A stretch of 64,000 nucleotides of DNA from Candolleomyces eurysporus (lineage: Eukaryota; Basidiomycota; Agaricomycetes; Agaricales; Psathyrellaceae). Where the stretch lies: assembly GCA_027579435.1 (NCBI GenBank), contig JANBPK010000771.1, forward strand, positions 62,001-126,000, read 5' to 3'. Shown piece after piece: positions 23,590 through 34,740 of this stretch. Position numbers and translations under genes: made by a program. The notes beneath the pieces are model-generated. The model was not told the DNA's origin. It did no database searches and saw only the letters and a list, made by a program, of their open reading frames with translations. The first letter of the stretch is position 1; each line of letters starts with the position of its first letter.

Positions 23590-24840
23590 ATGTCGACAGT
23601 AATAACACTCACCGAGCTACCGCGTCTGCCATGGGAGCTCATGGACGGGATTATCGATCACCTACAAAACGACCTCCCGACTCTGGGCCAGTGTGGGATG
23701 GTTTCCTCTGCATGGCTGAAGCGGAGTCGACACCACATCTTCTCCACCGTTCAGCTATGGCCCTGGAGAATTCGCGACTTCCTCCAACTCAGCGCCTCCA
23801 AAAAGTGCACCTTCTCAAGCTCGATCCAACGCGTCGAATTGGACGATTCGCGAGTCAAACCTGGCGTACCTTGCATCCAGTTCATGGACGCATTGTCGTT
23901 GTCATCCCTCTCCTGCCTCTCCCAAGTCGAGGCCATCCAAATTCGCAGCGTCGATTGGACAGCACTCACCCCAACCGAACAAGCCAAACTCCGCCACCGC
24001 TTCGCCCATTTCAAGATGCTCAAGCTCTTAGAGTTTGATGATGTGACATTCCATGACCTGCGGGAGGTTGTGAACATCGTTAATTCTTTNCCCCCTTTTG
24101 AAGCATCTCTCGGCAAACGTGTGCTTCATGAAGTACACTGAACATGCGGTTGCTAGCGCCTCTCGACTCCGCCTCCCAAGAACCATCGAAACTTTGGAAC
24201 TGGGTACGGATGATGGCATTCCCGTTGTCCTGACCAGCCTTCTCGCTCAAAGCGCCGACCCACATGTGACGCGCTTGAACCTTCGAAACCTCAAGGCTCA
24301 GCACTTGCCGTACCTCAGCACCCTCGTTCGTAGGATTGGAAGTCACGTTCGTCACCTGCTCCTCGGCATGGAGCGAACCAGTTTTATGAACGTTGATGAA
24401 GGTGCGTGTGTGATTATAGATGTGGCCAAGTGACCCAATTCCTAATTCATTTTTCCTCAGGTGACTACATTCGGGCGTTAAAGCTCTCCCGTTTGAGTCA
24501 ACTGCGAACTCTCCAGATCGAAGGCCTCAAGTTCACTCAAAAACAGTCCCTTCTAGAAGCCTCCCTTCCCGAATTGATTTCACGACTCGAATCACCATTC
24601 CTTCGGTGTATATCTACAACCTTTGACCTCGATGCCTTCGAGGACTTGGAAAACTTCGATTGGAAAAACCTACAACGGGTGTTCAAGGAACTTCATTTCT
24701 TCGGGCTCCAAAATGTCGAGGTTCATGTCATTGCCAGTAGGGACGTCGGCAGCGAAAGAGTTGAAAACTGGATTCGGGATGCCCTGAAGGATCTTGACCA
24801 AAATAGCGCGCTGAGTGTTGCTGTGCGTCCTGTATCATAG
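23590..24840 (+). CDS. F-box protein
   Basis: Exon 1 is 23590-24401 and exon 2 is 24461-24840, with a 59-bp GTGCGT..CAG intron (phase 1). The N-terminus, LPRLPWELMDGIIDHLQND .. VSSAWLKRSRHHIF, is an F-box, which would recruit Skp1 to make an SCF ubiquitin ligase. The rest is Leu-rich with loosely spaced LxxLxL stretches, as in agaric F-box/LRR-like proteins. As given, the frame breaks at the N at 24090 (TCTTTNCCCCC); leaving out that one position makes exon 1 plus exon 2 exactly 397 codons and continues a sensible protein (SFPLLKHLSANV). The break is therefore probably a base-calling artefact. The target substrate is unknown. Confidence 0.7.
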
Positions 24841-25023
24841 TATAATTTGAACGCTGTATTCTACCCAAACTTGAACATCTGCTGTTGGCCTCGCGTTCAG
24901 CTGCCGTTTTACCAGATCGGCTCCGCTGCTGAGTTTGAAATTCGTTCCCATGAGAGTGATGACTGGGTACTTGGCCCAGCAATTCTGTGGCACGCATCTC
25001 ACTCAACTGTTCTTCCGTCGACC

Positions 25024-27069
25024 ATGCCAGAGCTCCTGGGCTTCGACTTCTGGATTGATGTAGAAGGGGATAGGCAGGAAGAGTATGGCGTGAAGCATCA
25101 AAAAGAGTCTGAATTCCAAGAAATCATCTGTACCATACCATGTGAGGCTGGAAAGGTACGTTTTCTTTGTTGCGTTCTCGAGGTCACCAACTCTCATCTA
25201 CCGGCCAAGGAATTTCGAATCGGATACAATATCCCCAGTCATCTTCACTACGATTATGGCTTCAGGTTTATGATGGACGGAAAGAGTATTCGTGCCTTAA
25301 GTTATGCCTACGTACCACGTGCGAACAGCGGAAAGAGTCCTCGCTACCCAAAGTACATCGAGGGGAAGAATTTGGGTGGAGGAATAATCGCACCGTTTCA
25401 GTTCTCCAGGTTGACGCAGACAGGTAAAGAAGCTCGACAAATTGAACCCCTCATCACACTCAAAATATTACTTCAGATGATGATGCTTATCTGCATGTTG
25501 ATAATACTGGGTTGGGGGAGATCTGCGTGCTTATCCACACCGTAGAGAGGCGTGAATACATCGATAGGATCGAGGGACCCTGTCCCGAGAAATCTCAGCA
25601 GCCTGACCTATCTACTTTAACAGACCAAAACACAGGGTCGGCTCAAACTCAGGAACAAGTCGTGAAGCTTCAGGACGGTGCAGCTCGTGTCGTCCATGAG
25701 ACGGAAAAGAAGATGCTAAAATGCTTCGTAAAGTGAGTGAAAATCAGGTCCGACTCTCTTTCCAATCGCTTTTCATCGCGGGCAACAACATCTTTAGATT
25801 TGGGCAGCCACGCATGAGAAAGGACTCAAAGACGAAGGCAGTAGTTTCCAATCAATCAGATCGTCCCGCAAATAGCGTCACGGGAATGAGCTCAAAGCAG
25901 CGAGCAGCTTCCTCCTATGGGTCGACCCGGAGAGGAAAGAAATCCGGAGCCCACGTTAGCGCTGTTCGAGTATCAACAGGCGATAAAGATCCTAACGCAG
26001 ACAGTGACGAAAAACGTTCTCATTCCTCGTCTTCAAGTTCATCAGAAAGCGAAAACGAAAAGATTAGGATTAAAACCGTGACTGCTCGGAAATACACTTG
26101 GGTGCGCCCTCAGTTGGTCGGGAGAATTCTGTTCAGGTATCGCGATCTAGGTACGGGCTTACTGCTCCCTCGGAATTTCAATCCAAGTGAATTCATTTGT
26201 TCTTCCATGTCAGACATTCTCATTGCTCAGGGACTCGCTCCTCCCCCACCCGCCGAAGAGCAAGACCCAAATGCTTGGATTCCACATGCTCTGGAACCAC
26301 CGATGCCAAATCATGCACCACTGGAACAAGAAATACTGCCTGGGCCAATGCCAGCTGCAACTCCAGCCTCAATCTCTGCAGATTCGAATGCTGCGCGCGA
26401 CGCTCTCAAGCCAGAAGGCGCTTCACAACCACTGTCTAATCCAGCGCCCAATGGGTCAGACCCAATGCCCATCGTGATCCCTGTTCCAATCTCGCCAGTG
26501 TTGAAACCCATGGTGCTCGATTCCGATCCGTCGGACGTCAAGCCATCTATCGCAGAACTTGGACAAATCTTGTCTCCTTCAAAGCAGAAAGGCAAGATTC
26601 GTGCGATTGAAACCGAAGATAGCGATGATTTGCATTCAGACGAAAATGAACTTCAAAATCTGGAGGTGGGTCACCCTCATGATACCAATCTGCATTCTTA
26701 CTCATCTGATATCTTTATTCAGTCTCAGGCTGCCGGTCGTATTCAAGAGTTGGATAATATTAATGTATTCTCTCCAATTCTCTCATTTCGTGCCCGATGC
26801 TGACGTCGTTCCTCTTGCAGGCTCGTATTGAAGCTATCAGGTCCAGGAAGCGAGCACGAAAGTTTCAAGCAAACAGACATGCAGGCCCATATTTGAAGCG
26901 AGTGAAAGTTGAACACGACGTGACAGTCCAACCTATGATGAAGAGGGAGTTCTCCAGCGTGCCAGTGGGGGCTGAATCGCATGCGCACCAGGTGAAGCTT
27001 GTCAACGAAGTAGACGTGAAATCCGAAGACGCTCTTCTGTGTAATGTAGAGGTTATTGATCTTACTTGA
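25024..27069 (+). CDS. DUF7918 protein D1 (enlarged, C-terminal SIM)
   Basis: Six exons: 25024-25155, 25210-25423, 25477-25732, 25798-26150, 26214-26665 and 26821-27069, 551 residues. It starts with the family signature MPELLGFDFWIDVEG and the TIPCEAGK block; exon 3 begins with DDDAYL. Exon 4 ends with the ILFRYRDL strand, and exon 5 opens with ILIAQGLAPPPP. D1 is the longest copy: exon 4 gains a Ser-rich acidic stretch and exon 5 a long Pro/Ala-rich stretch. The last exon has a helix rich in Arg/Lys, then LKRVKVEHD (a sumoylation consensus), and ends CNVEVIDLT, a SUMO-interacting motif. Intron 1 (54 bp) contains no stop, so retention would be silent. The domain has no known activity. Confidence 0.75.
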
Positions 27070-27318
27070 ATCACAATACATACGATTTTCTCGCCCTTGA
27101 AACCGATCTACATCCTGGTCCGAATGAATCGTACATGAGCAGTTCCGATGCTGTGCATATCCAGAATGATTCGGCCTTTGCCGATTCACTGATCATTTCA
27201 TGGGCCAGCCGCTTTCCGCATTCCCTTGGTCTGTGCACGCGCTCTCCCCTCTCGAAGGCTCTTCAAACACGGTACCAACCCGTCAAATTCTCTCCGGTAT
27301 TTCTGCGTCTTGGTATCG

Positions 27319-28596
27319 ATGCCTGAGCTGAAAGGATTCGGCGTGTGGGTTGAGGTGAATGGGGTCCGACTGGAAGAGTACAAAGTTGAGACAGGTCCAG
27401 ATAACGTCGCTTGTTGGATTCCCTCAGAAGTGGGGAAGGTGAGGCCTGGTTCATTGCCTGCTGAAAATGCCTTGCTGACGCGATGTTCAGGAATTCAGCA
27501 TCGGTTTCAGCGTTCCATTGGACCGTCTGGTCTCAACCAACCACATCGTGGATTTAGCGCTGGACGGCAAACCAATCTTTGGCTTCGGGGGAACAGTGAG
27601 GCAAAACATCAATGCTCTCACTGACTCTCGTCGTTATCTATCTACCGAACTTGTCAATAACGGGCGTGCCACTCAATCCTTTCAATTTGGCACTTTGGAG
27701 TTGACCGGTGAGTGTCCTGCTCCTAACCGTGGTATCGTTGACGCCGTAGTTTAACTAGCGGATTGTCTGTTTAGACGATGATAGCTTGTTGCACCAGGCA
27801 AGCGAGCAGTTTGGCGAACTTCGGGTCACCATTTCTTCCGTCAAAGCCTTCATCCAAAGTCCGATCCTTGATTCGACTAGCCTGTCAAAATATAACCGCA
27901 ACGACAAATTCATTGCACATGAACGTTCAAAAAAAGGATTGGCTCACTGCGTCAAGTGGGTAGAAGCGTCCGCACAGGGGTTACTTTATGTAGTGATACT
28001 AACAAAACTTTCAAGGTTCGGAGACCAGAGGCCCATCGCACGTCCCACATACATGGCCAAAAGTGTCGGGATAGAGAAGCTATGTACATTTACATTCAAC
28101 TATCGGCCCATGGGTACGTCCTCATCGCTTGAACCCTTCAAATTGAACGTTCAAACCCTTTAGATATCCTGATGGCCAACAACATTGCGCCGCCAAGGAC
28201 CACCAAATCGAATTCTAGTTCCGGCTCCGGCTCTGGGAGTAGGAGTACAGATGTTGGAGGTTCCGGTCAAGCATCTGGCATCAAGCGAAAGGCTGACGAC
28301 GTCAAGGCGGAAGAAAACCCTGGAAGTGACGCTGTTAACGGCGAGATCCAGAGACTCGAGGTGCATACTGTTGCCTCTTCGAATGCGACCGTTTCGACTA
28401 ACTCTGAGGTATCAAGTCTCAGCTCCGGGGTCTCAGAAAGTCCAAGGTCGCGAGTGGTGCCGTCCCACCATTGAAGCGGGTTAAGAAGGAGCACAGGAGT
28501 ACCTTAATATCTGGAGAAGTCATCGACCTCACAGGGGTCAAGAAAGAACCGACCAGAAACTTTGTTCCTGGAGAAGTCATTGACCTTACAATATAG
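27319..28596 (+). CDS. DUF7918 protein D2 (two C-terminal SIMs)
   Basis: Exons 27319-27438, 27491-27707, 27775-27955, 28016-28113, 28164-28360 and 28417-28596 encode 330 residues. Family blocks run in order: MPELKGFGVWVEVNG, ACWIPSEVGK, TLELT at the exon 2/3 junction, DDDSLL, HERSKKGLAHCVK, CTFTFNYRPM and ILMANNIAPPR. The tail is distinctive: LKRVKKEHRS, then SGEVIDLTGVKKEP and a final GEVIDLTI, so the KRVKKE/EVIDLT pair occurs twice. D2 lies 250 bp after D1 in the same direction. The protein probably works in the nucleus, judging from the basic tail and the SUMO-type motifs; this is inference. Confidence 0.8.
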
Positions 28597-29355
28597 CGAC
28601 AGGTGAAGTCAAGCGCCGGTGGACGCTTGGAAGGCTCATCTCTCGTCATCCTATTTGGTATCCCTTTTTGGAACCTCCAGAGGTTATCCTCTGTCACTCC
28701 GAACGTTGAGTGCCATCAAAGTTGTGCCATTAGTCTATCATCCACTTCTTACATTACGATGCTCTAAGCTTGCTATTTTATTACAATTTTTGTTGATAAC
28801 CTATAATCGGGCTAATTTATTTCTTCATGCTGGGGCAGTCTTTCAACGCCGTGGTAACGAGACCCCCACAGAAATGAATATTCATGTTTGGCGTCGCTCA
28901 ACGCAGTGTCACTGAACTACTTCACCTTGTTTCCGTTTCCGGTCAGTAAGCGAGTGGGTGAGTGATGTCAGCCCATCGGCTAGCCACGCCTGCACGCCTA
29001 CGAGCGCGTATCTACAGAGGTCTTAAGCGACGAGCCTCGACGACCACCCCAATTTCTCTCTCTCGATCTTTGTCTTTTCCAATCCCAGGTCTGCGACTTG
29101 TCGTGAACCCCCACGAATTGGAAAGGGTCAAGGTCTCTTTGTGTCGCTCTTTATGCCACTCACCAATCGGCGGACGCCGCCTGCAAAGGACAGGTCAATA
29201 ATCGTCCTTTATCATTTGCGTTGTCGTCGCCACACCCAATCCACGTAGTCCCTCCATTTCAGTACATAATGGCCCATGACTATAGAGCTCGGTCGCAAGC
29301 TACACCCCATCAGCCACTTCTGTTTGAAGAGCTCNTTTTTTGAAGCCTTTTCGCT
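28597..29355. other. Intergenic between DUF7918 copies D2 and D3
   Basis: There is no supported gene. An N sits in a T-run at 29335 just before the D3 coding region; base calls near the lost D3 start are therefore slightly uncertain. Confidence 0.5.
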
Positions 29356-30567
29356 ATCCCTCAACTTCACGGTTTCGATGCCTGGGTCGAGATTATCCCT
29401 GGAGCTCGGTCAGAAGAGTACAGAGTAGAATGGAGCCCAGATGGAAGACAGGCCACTTGCTGGATTCCATGTGAGGAGGGTAGGGTGGGTACTCGGACCT
29501 TCAACGCTGCTTTGAAACCATGACTTACTGCCTTGTCCAGAGATTTAGGGTTGGCTACGCCATACCGCCGGACCATGCGGAAGCCACAAACCACGCAGTA
29601 TGTCTAAAACTGGATGGAAATGATATACGCACCAATGGGGGCCTTGTATGCCAACGAGCCCCTTGCAAGGCTCCTCAGCGTGGCTATCTCTCCGAAGAAG
29701 TCATTAAAAATGGGAGTGCCACTCAAGCCTTTCATTTTGGCCGCCTGGAGCTCACCGGTAGGAGCCTGTAGCTTCAATGTTGAATTAATACTGTTCAACG
29801 CTCTGGCATTTATAGATGACGATTCCATTCGAAATAAGAAGAGCTGCCGGTTTGGCGAAATCTCTGTGACCATTTTGTCTGTCAGGGAGTTTACCACCCA
29901 CAAGCTTCCAGCCGACCAGCGATTTCGAGTTGTTTCTTCTCGAAAAGAAGATTTTCGTGTTCACGAACGTACAAAGAAAGGCCTCGTTCATTGTGTCAAG
30001 TGCGTTTGTACATCAAATATTTCGATAACCTCACTGACCAGATGGCCAAGATTTGGAGACGAGAAGCCCATTGCACGCCCAACGCACACGACGCAGCTTT
30101 GGGGTCAGAGACACCTCTGTACTTTTGTCTTTAAGTATCGCCATATGGGTGTGTACTTGCGTTCTTACTAGGGTAACCAAAGCTAAACTCAGGATCATGC
30201 ATAGATCTCCTTCTTGCCGACGGCATAGCCCCGCCAAGGCGCTTGAGCTCGCATCACGCCTCAGGCTCGTCCGGTATAAAGAGGAAGGCCTCTGACGTCG
30301 AAGCAGAGGATGAAGCTGCAGAGCACGCGATCGAAAAGGAGATTCATAGATTAAAGGTACAGTACATTCACCTTCGCGGTATCGCTTGCGACTCGACTTG
30401 ATCAATACCAGGCTGAGCTCAATGCACTCAAGCAGGCGAAGGCTGAGGGCCGTGCTGGCCCCCTCTTGAAACGAATCAAGAGGGAGCACGACAGCTCGGA
30501 TGGAATCATTGACCTCACTGTAACGCCGGAGCCAAAGAGGGTAGAAATGATTGACTTGACCATGTAA
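29356..30567 (+). pseudogene. DUF7918 gene D3 without a start codon
   Basis: All six exons keep frame and splice sites: 29356-29484, 29541-29757, 29816-29999, 30051-30148, 30205-30356 and 30412-30567 (312 codons). Where every sister copy begins ATG-CC(T/G/C), this one reads ATC-CCT at 29356 (IPQLHGFDAWVEI). I find no in-frame ATG just upstream. The rest is well preserved: WIPCEEGR, HERTKKGLVHCVK, CTFVFKYRHM, LLLADGIAPPR, LLKRIKREHD and two SIM-like motifs, DGIIDLT and EMIDLTM. Either it is a very young pseudogene, or initiation occurs at an upstream exon or a non-ATG codon, or the base is miscalled. Confidence 0.7.
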
Positions 30568-30941
30568 TAGTATGTAATCCCCGTCTTCTCGTTACTACTA
30601 TGTCCGGCCATGTTTCGTCTCCTCGCTACATTCCAAATGATTCCCGGTAATTCAGTGCATCTCGCCTCTGTTTCTTTTTTCTACTAGGAATTAAGTATCT
30701 CCAGCCATTTTGGATGCAGTTGGGTTCTTGTCTGCCAAGACGTCATTGGATGCCGTAAGCAGATGATGCCATGCAACAAGCGCTGGCCTTGCACCTCTTC
30801 CATTCACGACCACGAAGCCAAGCTGACAGTCCAAAGGATCTTACACTATCTTCCGAGATCCCGCCTTTGAGCATTCACCAAACTCAGGTCCTCAATTCGC
30901 ATCAAACTTGGTCGGAAATCCGTTGAATCCAGGTGCACGAG

Positions 30942-32194
30942 ATGCCGAAGCTTTTAGGATTTGACGTTTGGGTTGAGATGGAGGGAGTAAAGCTGCAGGA
31001 GTACAAAGCTGAAACGGGAAACCATGGCGCAGAAGTCTCGTGCTGGATCCCTTGTGAGGCGGGCAAGGTTCGTTCGGGTAGGCGCCCATCGCTCGGAGGC
31101 TTTTTGCTTACCATTGCTCGTTAGAACTTTCGAATTGGATGCTCTATACCTCAGGAACGAGCTCGTTCAACTCATCACAAACTAAGGTTCTCCCTGGATG
31201 GCAGGCGTGCAAAGTTGGATGGGGTTGTTATGCGCAAGAAGCCGCATTCCACCTCAGGTCGGCAACGGTACTTTGAAGGAGAGCTTGTGAATGACGGGGC
31301 CTCCTTAAAGGTCTTTCAACTTCAATTCGGGTGCTTGGAACTGACTGGTGCGTCTATATCGTTTGTTAACTTGTTGACTTATTTTCGAAATTGTGGCTTA
31401 CCATGGGCAGACGACGACGCATACCTTGAGGATTTCGAATCCGCTGCTAAGCTTGGAGAAATTCGCGTGGAAATATGCTCGGTGGAAGACGTAATCGAGA
31501 AAAATGGGAGTCAACCAACCGGCAGCACCTATCAAACGGTCAATATTAATCCTCGAGTTCATGAACGTTCAAAGAAAGGTCTGAATCACTGCGTCAAGTG
31601 CGTTCCAACGCTTTGTGCTCCGGACGAGGGTCAGTCATTGACCGCATCATCTAGGCTTGGAAAGGAGGGAAAGCATAAAGGGAGTGGGTCGTTAAGGTGC
31701 ATAAATTCAACAACAATTTGCACTTTTATCTTCAAGTACCGCCAGCTTGGCAAGTGTATTGCCACCTTTCGACGCTTCTAGGTCTAATTTTATATCAGAT
31801 ATACTTCTAGCGAATGGCATTGCGCCGCCAAAGACCTCAAGTAAACAATCTGCCCCTCCGCCTGCTAGCAGCAATCTAAACAGCCGCCCCAGTACATCCC
31901 GTTCCAAACGTACAATCCAAGACGTTAAGAGAGAGGACGTGTCTGACGATCAAGTCGAATTGGATGAGAAGACAGACGAAGAGATTCAGAAGTTGAGGGT
32001 ACGCCGTTTTCTCATTGTCGTTTCTTCAACCCCTCACACGCGCACATATGTTACATTCTTGAATTCAGGCTCAAATCGCTGCCCTTGAAGGGAAGAAAGC
32101 CAAGGCCCTTGTTAACGGGCGACCTTCCAAACGAATCAAGAAGGATATCACAAGCACTTTGATCTCCGGAGAGGTTATAGACTTAACCATCTAA
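30942..32194 (+). CDS. DUF7918 protein D4 (C-terminal SIM)
   Basis: Exons 30942-31067, 31125-31347, 31411-31597, 31655-31749, 31799-31998 and 32069-32194 encode 318 residues. Start MPKLLGFDVWVEMEG; then VSCWIPCEAGK, LQFGCLELT, DDDAYLEDF, HERSKKGLNHCVK, CTFIFKYRQL and ILLANGIAPPK. The tail has a charged segment with VKRED, a short helix AQIAALEGKKAKAL, SKRIKKD, and ends SGEVIDLTI. The fourth intron appears to use a GC donor (CTTG|GCAAGTG, 31750) where sister genes have GT; this is a known minor splice class. The gene is otherwise fully intact. Confidence 0.85.
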
Positions 32195-33228
32195 CGCATG
32201 CTGATCCCCCGCCTGGCTCAAGCTTCACCAGAATTTTTGATTCCTTTCCTCAGCTTGGTTTAACCTGTACTATCTTCCTTTCCTAGCCTATCTTCTTTCA
32301 TTTTGGAGCATTGGGACAGGCATTAATCCCCCTTAGCTGAACGTGTTTTCTCGAAGAAAGGTTCCCGCTACATTTCGGGGGCTCCAGAGATACGTAGCCA
32401 ACCCCTTGTTACAACACGCCTCTCGCCCCATCTTGCCAGCATGGTTGGGCTATCCCGGCGGTGGCTACATCGGTACTTACAAGCAATACGGCGGCTCATA
32501 TAGATCATCACATGGAACTCGTCGTAATGCCGGAGCCCAAGCGGGTGAAGATGATCAATTTAATCTTGTAGCAATGTGATTGAAATGTACGCGGTAACTC
32601 ACCGTTGTCGATGTTCTTATTCTTGTACTGCTACCGGAGCGACAACGCGCTCTATATCTAATTAATCATAAACTTGGTATCATTCCCCACTTTGTGGTTG
32701 TTCCGGGTCGCTTCTGACACATTTCCACTGGCACATGAGAGTTTTTTCTGCCCCTTCCTTCAGTACGCATCGCTGCCGCGCGAAGGTGCCTGCCGTAAAC
32801 CTAATTAATCAACGTGACCGTGCCGCGCAACAATGCCCTGGCTCTGTTTGAACATAAACCTTCAAAGATCTCCTTATGCCTGGCAGATTTCGATGTTTTT
32901 ATTCGAAGATGTGGGATGTATCCCACATGGCATGATAAGATGAATGACGGGCGAGCAGAGTGCTCAGCCCGGTTTGTTTGGATCACAAGATATTCCAAAC
33001 AACGCGCACCTCTCCCGTTCCCTCGATGGAGGGTTTATCTCTCCATCTTCCCTGTCGTCGCTGCCGGTCTCAGCAGCCTAGACACCTAGTCTCTATTTCT
33101 GACTTAGAGCATACTCTCCACTTGATTCTGCCACCCCGCCTTTGAATATCCACCTGAAACACGGCCGCTTTGAGAACTCAAGCTCAGTTAAGGAGGAGCC
33201 GCCACTTTTCTCGGTACTGCAGCGTGGC
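32195..33228. other. Intergenic with a DUF7918 tail relic
   Basis: Apart from the relic at 32515-32574, listed separately, I see no gene. The region may be the remains of a whole DUF7918 copy between D4 and D5, since the spacing would fit one. Confidence 0.5.
32515..32574 (+). pseudogene. DUF7918 C-terminal tail relic
   Basis: The frame reads MPEPKRVKMINLIL and a stop. It aligns with the extreme C-terminus of D3 (TPEPKRVEMIDLTM and stop), with the SIM core degraded from MIDLT to MINLI. It is the only recognisable part of a lost copy. Confidence 0.55.
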
Positions 33229-34453
33229 ATGCCCAAGCTCCTAGGGTTTGATGTGTGGGTTGAAATGGAGGGAGTGAAGCTGCCAGAGTACAAAACCAAA
33301 ACGAAGAATGACGAAAGGGAAATGTCTTGCTGGATCCCATGTGAGACGGGCAAGGTGAGCGACTTCGACGGTGGCCGCCACTAGGCGTTCTGTTCACAAA
33401 GGTTCTTTGGCAGAATTTCCGAATTGGATGCACTTTACCCCGCGACTGCGTTCGTTCAACGCACCATAAGCTTGCATTCTATCTGGACGGAAGGCGTGCA
33501 TATCTTCAGGATAGCGTTGTTCGAAGGGACCCGCATGCGCGTGCAAATATTGTGCGGCGCTTCGACGAAGAGCGATTTGATGGCGGAGATTCTTTCAGAA
33601 TCTTTCAAATTCAATTCGGCGACCTAGAGGTCACTGGTGCGTGAATGTTGCCTATTTGACATTCCAAATCGGTCATTGAGGTTGAATCACCCTAGATAAC
33701 GATGAGTACCTTGGAAATCCTGAGTCCACGAGCAAAGTCGGAGAAATTCGAGTGATAGTGTATTCTGTCGGGGCGTTAATTGATACCGATAGGAAACCAC
33801 GATCTAGTGTCTACCAGGGTTCTGGAAATCGTCGAGTCCATGAGCGCTCGNAAAAAATGCATAGAGCATTGTGTAATGTGAGCAATTCAGTCAATCCAGG
33901 TTATCTCTTCGATAAATTCGCCTTAGGCTTGGCAAAGAGAAGGAGCGGTACGTCTCAGATGGAGCCTTATCCGCCATAGACAAGGAGAAAATATGTGCTT
34001 TCGTTTTCAAGTACCGCCATCTTGGTAGGTACAACCTCGCACCTTGGAACTGGCCATAGGTCTCACTGTTGCAACAGATATGCTGATGGCGGATGGCATT
34101 GCGCCACTGGAATCACCAACAAAATGCATAACCTCAACGTCAAGCTTGCGAAGCAATCCGCCAGTAGGATCCAGAACACGTAGACTTCATCAAGTCAAGG
34201 AAGAGGAGGGATGCAACGTCGAAGTTTTCGGGATAAATGAAAGAGAAATTGAAATACGAAAGCTGAAGGTAACACTCGTTACATTTTATCTTTTTTATTG
34301 AATAACTTCTTCGCTAACATATCCTAGTCTCAACTTGCTGCACTCGAGCAGAAGCAAGCGCGGGCGCTTAGTGGCCATCGACTTTTGAAACGGATCAAGA
34401 GGGAAGCTACAGGCACCCTAATCCTGGGTGAGGTCATTGACCTCACCATTTAA
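33229..34453 (+). CDS. DUF7918 protein D5 (C-terminal SIM)
   Basis: Exons 33229-33354, 33414-33636, 33696-33877, 33927-34024, 34078-34268 and 34328-34453. Exon 3 contains an N at 33851 directly before an A-run; omitting it restores HERSKKCIEHCV and gives 314 residues in frame. Exon lengths are then 126/223/181/98/191/126, identical in every exon to copy D6 at 61738-62992. Blocks: MPKLLGFDVWVEMEG, SCWIPCETGK, FGDLEVT, FVFKYRHL, MLMADGIAPLE, a helix SQLAALEQKQARALSG, LLKRIKRE, and terminal LGEVIDLTI. Confidence 0.82.
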
Positions 34454-34740
34454 CCCAAGCTGTGCTAGCATTTCTTTTTCCGCGTTCATTTTCGATTACC
34501 CTCGTAATCCTCGCGCTGCACCCCTTCCATTCCTCGAACAAGATTCTTAATCAATTTCGGGGCCACCCAAGGTCCGACTTCAAGCTGCCTTAATTTGGTA
34601 TAAATATCCTCTTCAATTCGTCCCTTGGTCCCCCAAACGCTTGCATCCTCTTGCTGGGTAAGCCTTGCGCCGATTTGTGAAGCCCCCACACGCTGACCTT
34701 GGATCTGGCAGACTCACAGTAATCAACCGCTACGGCGACA

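Noticed and set aside
22953..23602. Overlapping open frames on both strands around 23.0-23.6 kb
   Set aside because: GC-rich stretch with chance open frames in several frames at once; no motif and no paralogue.
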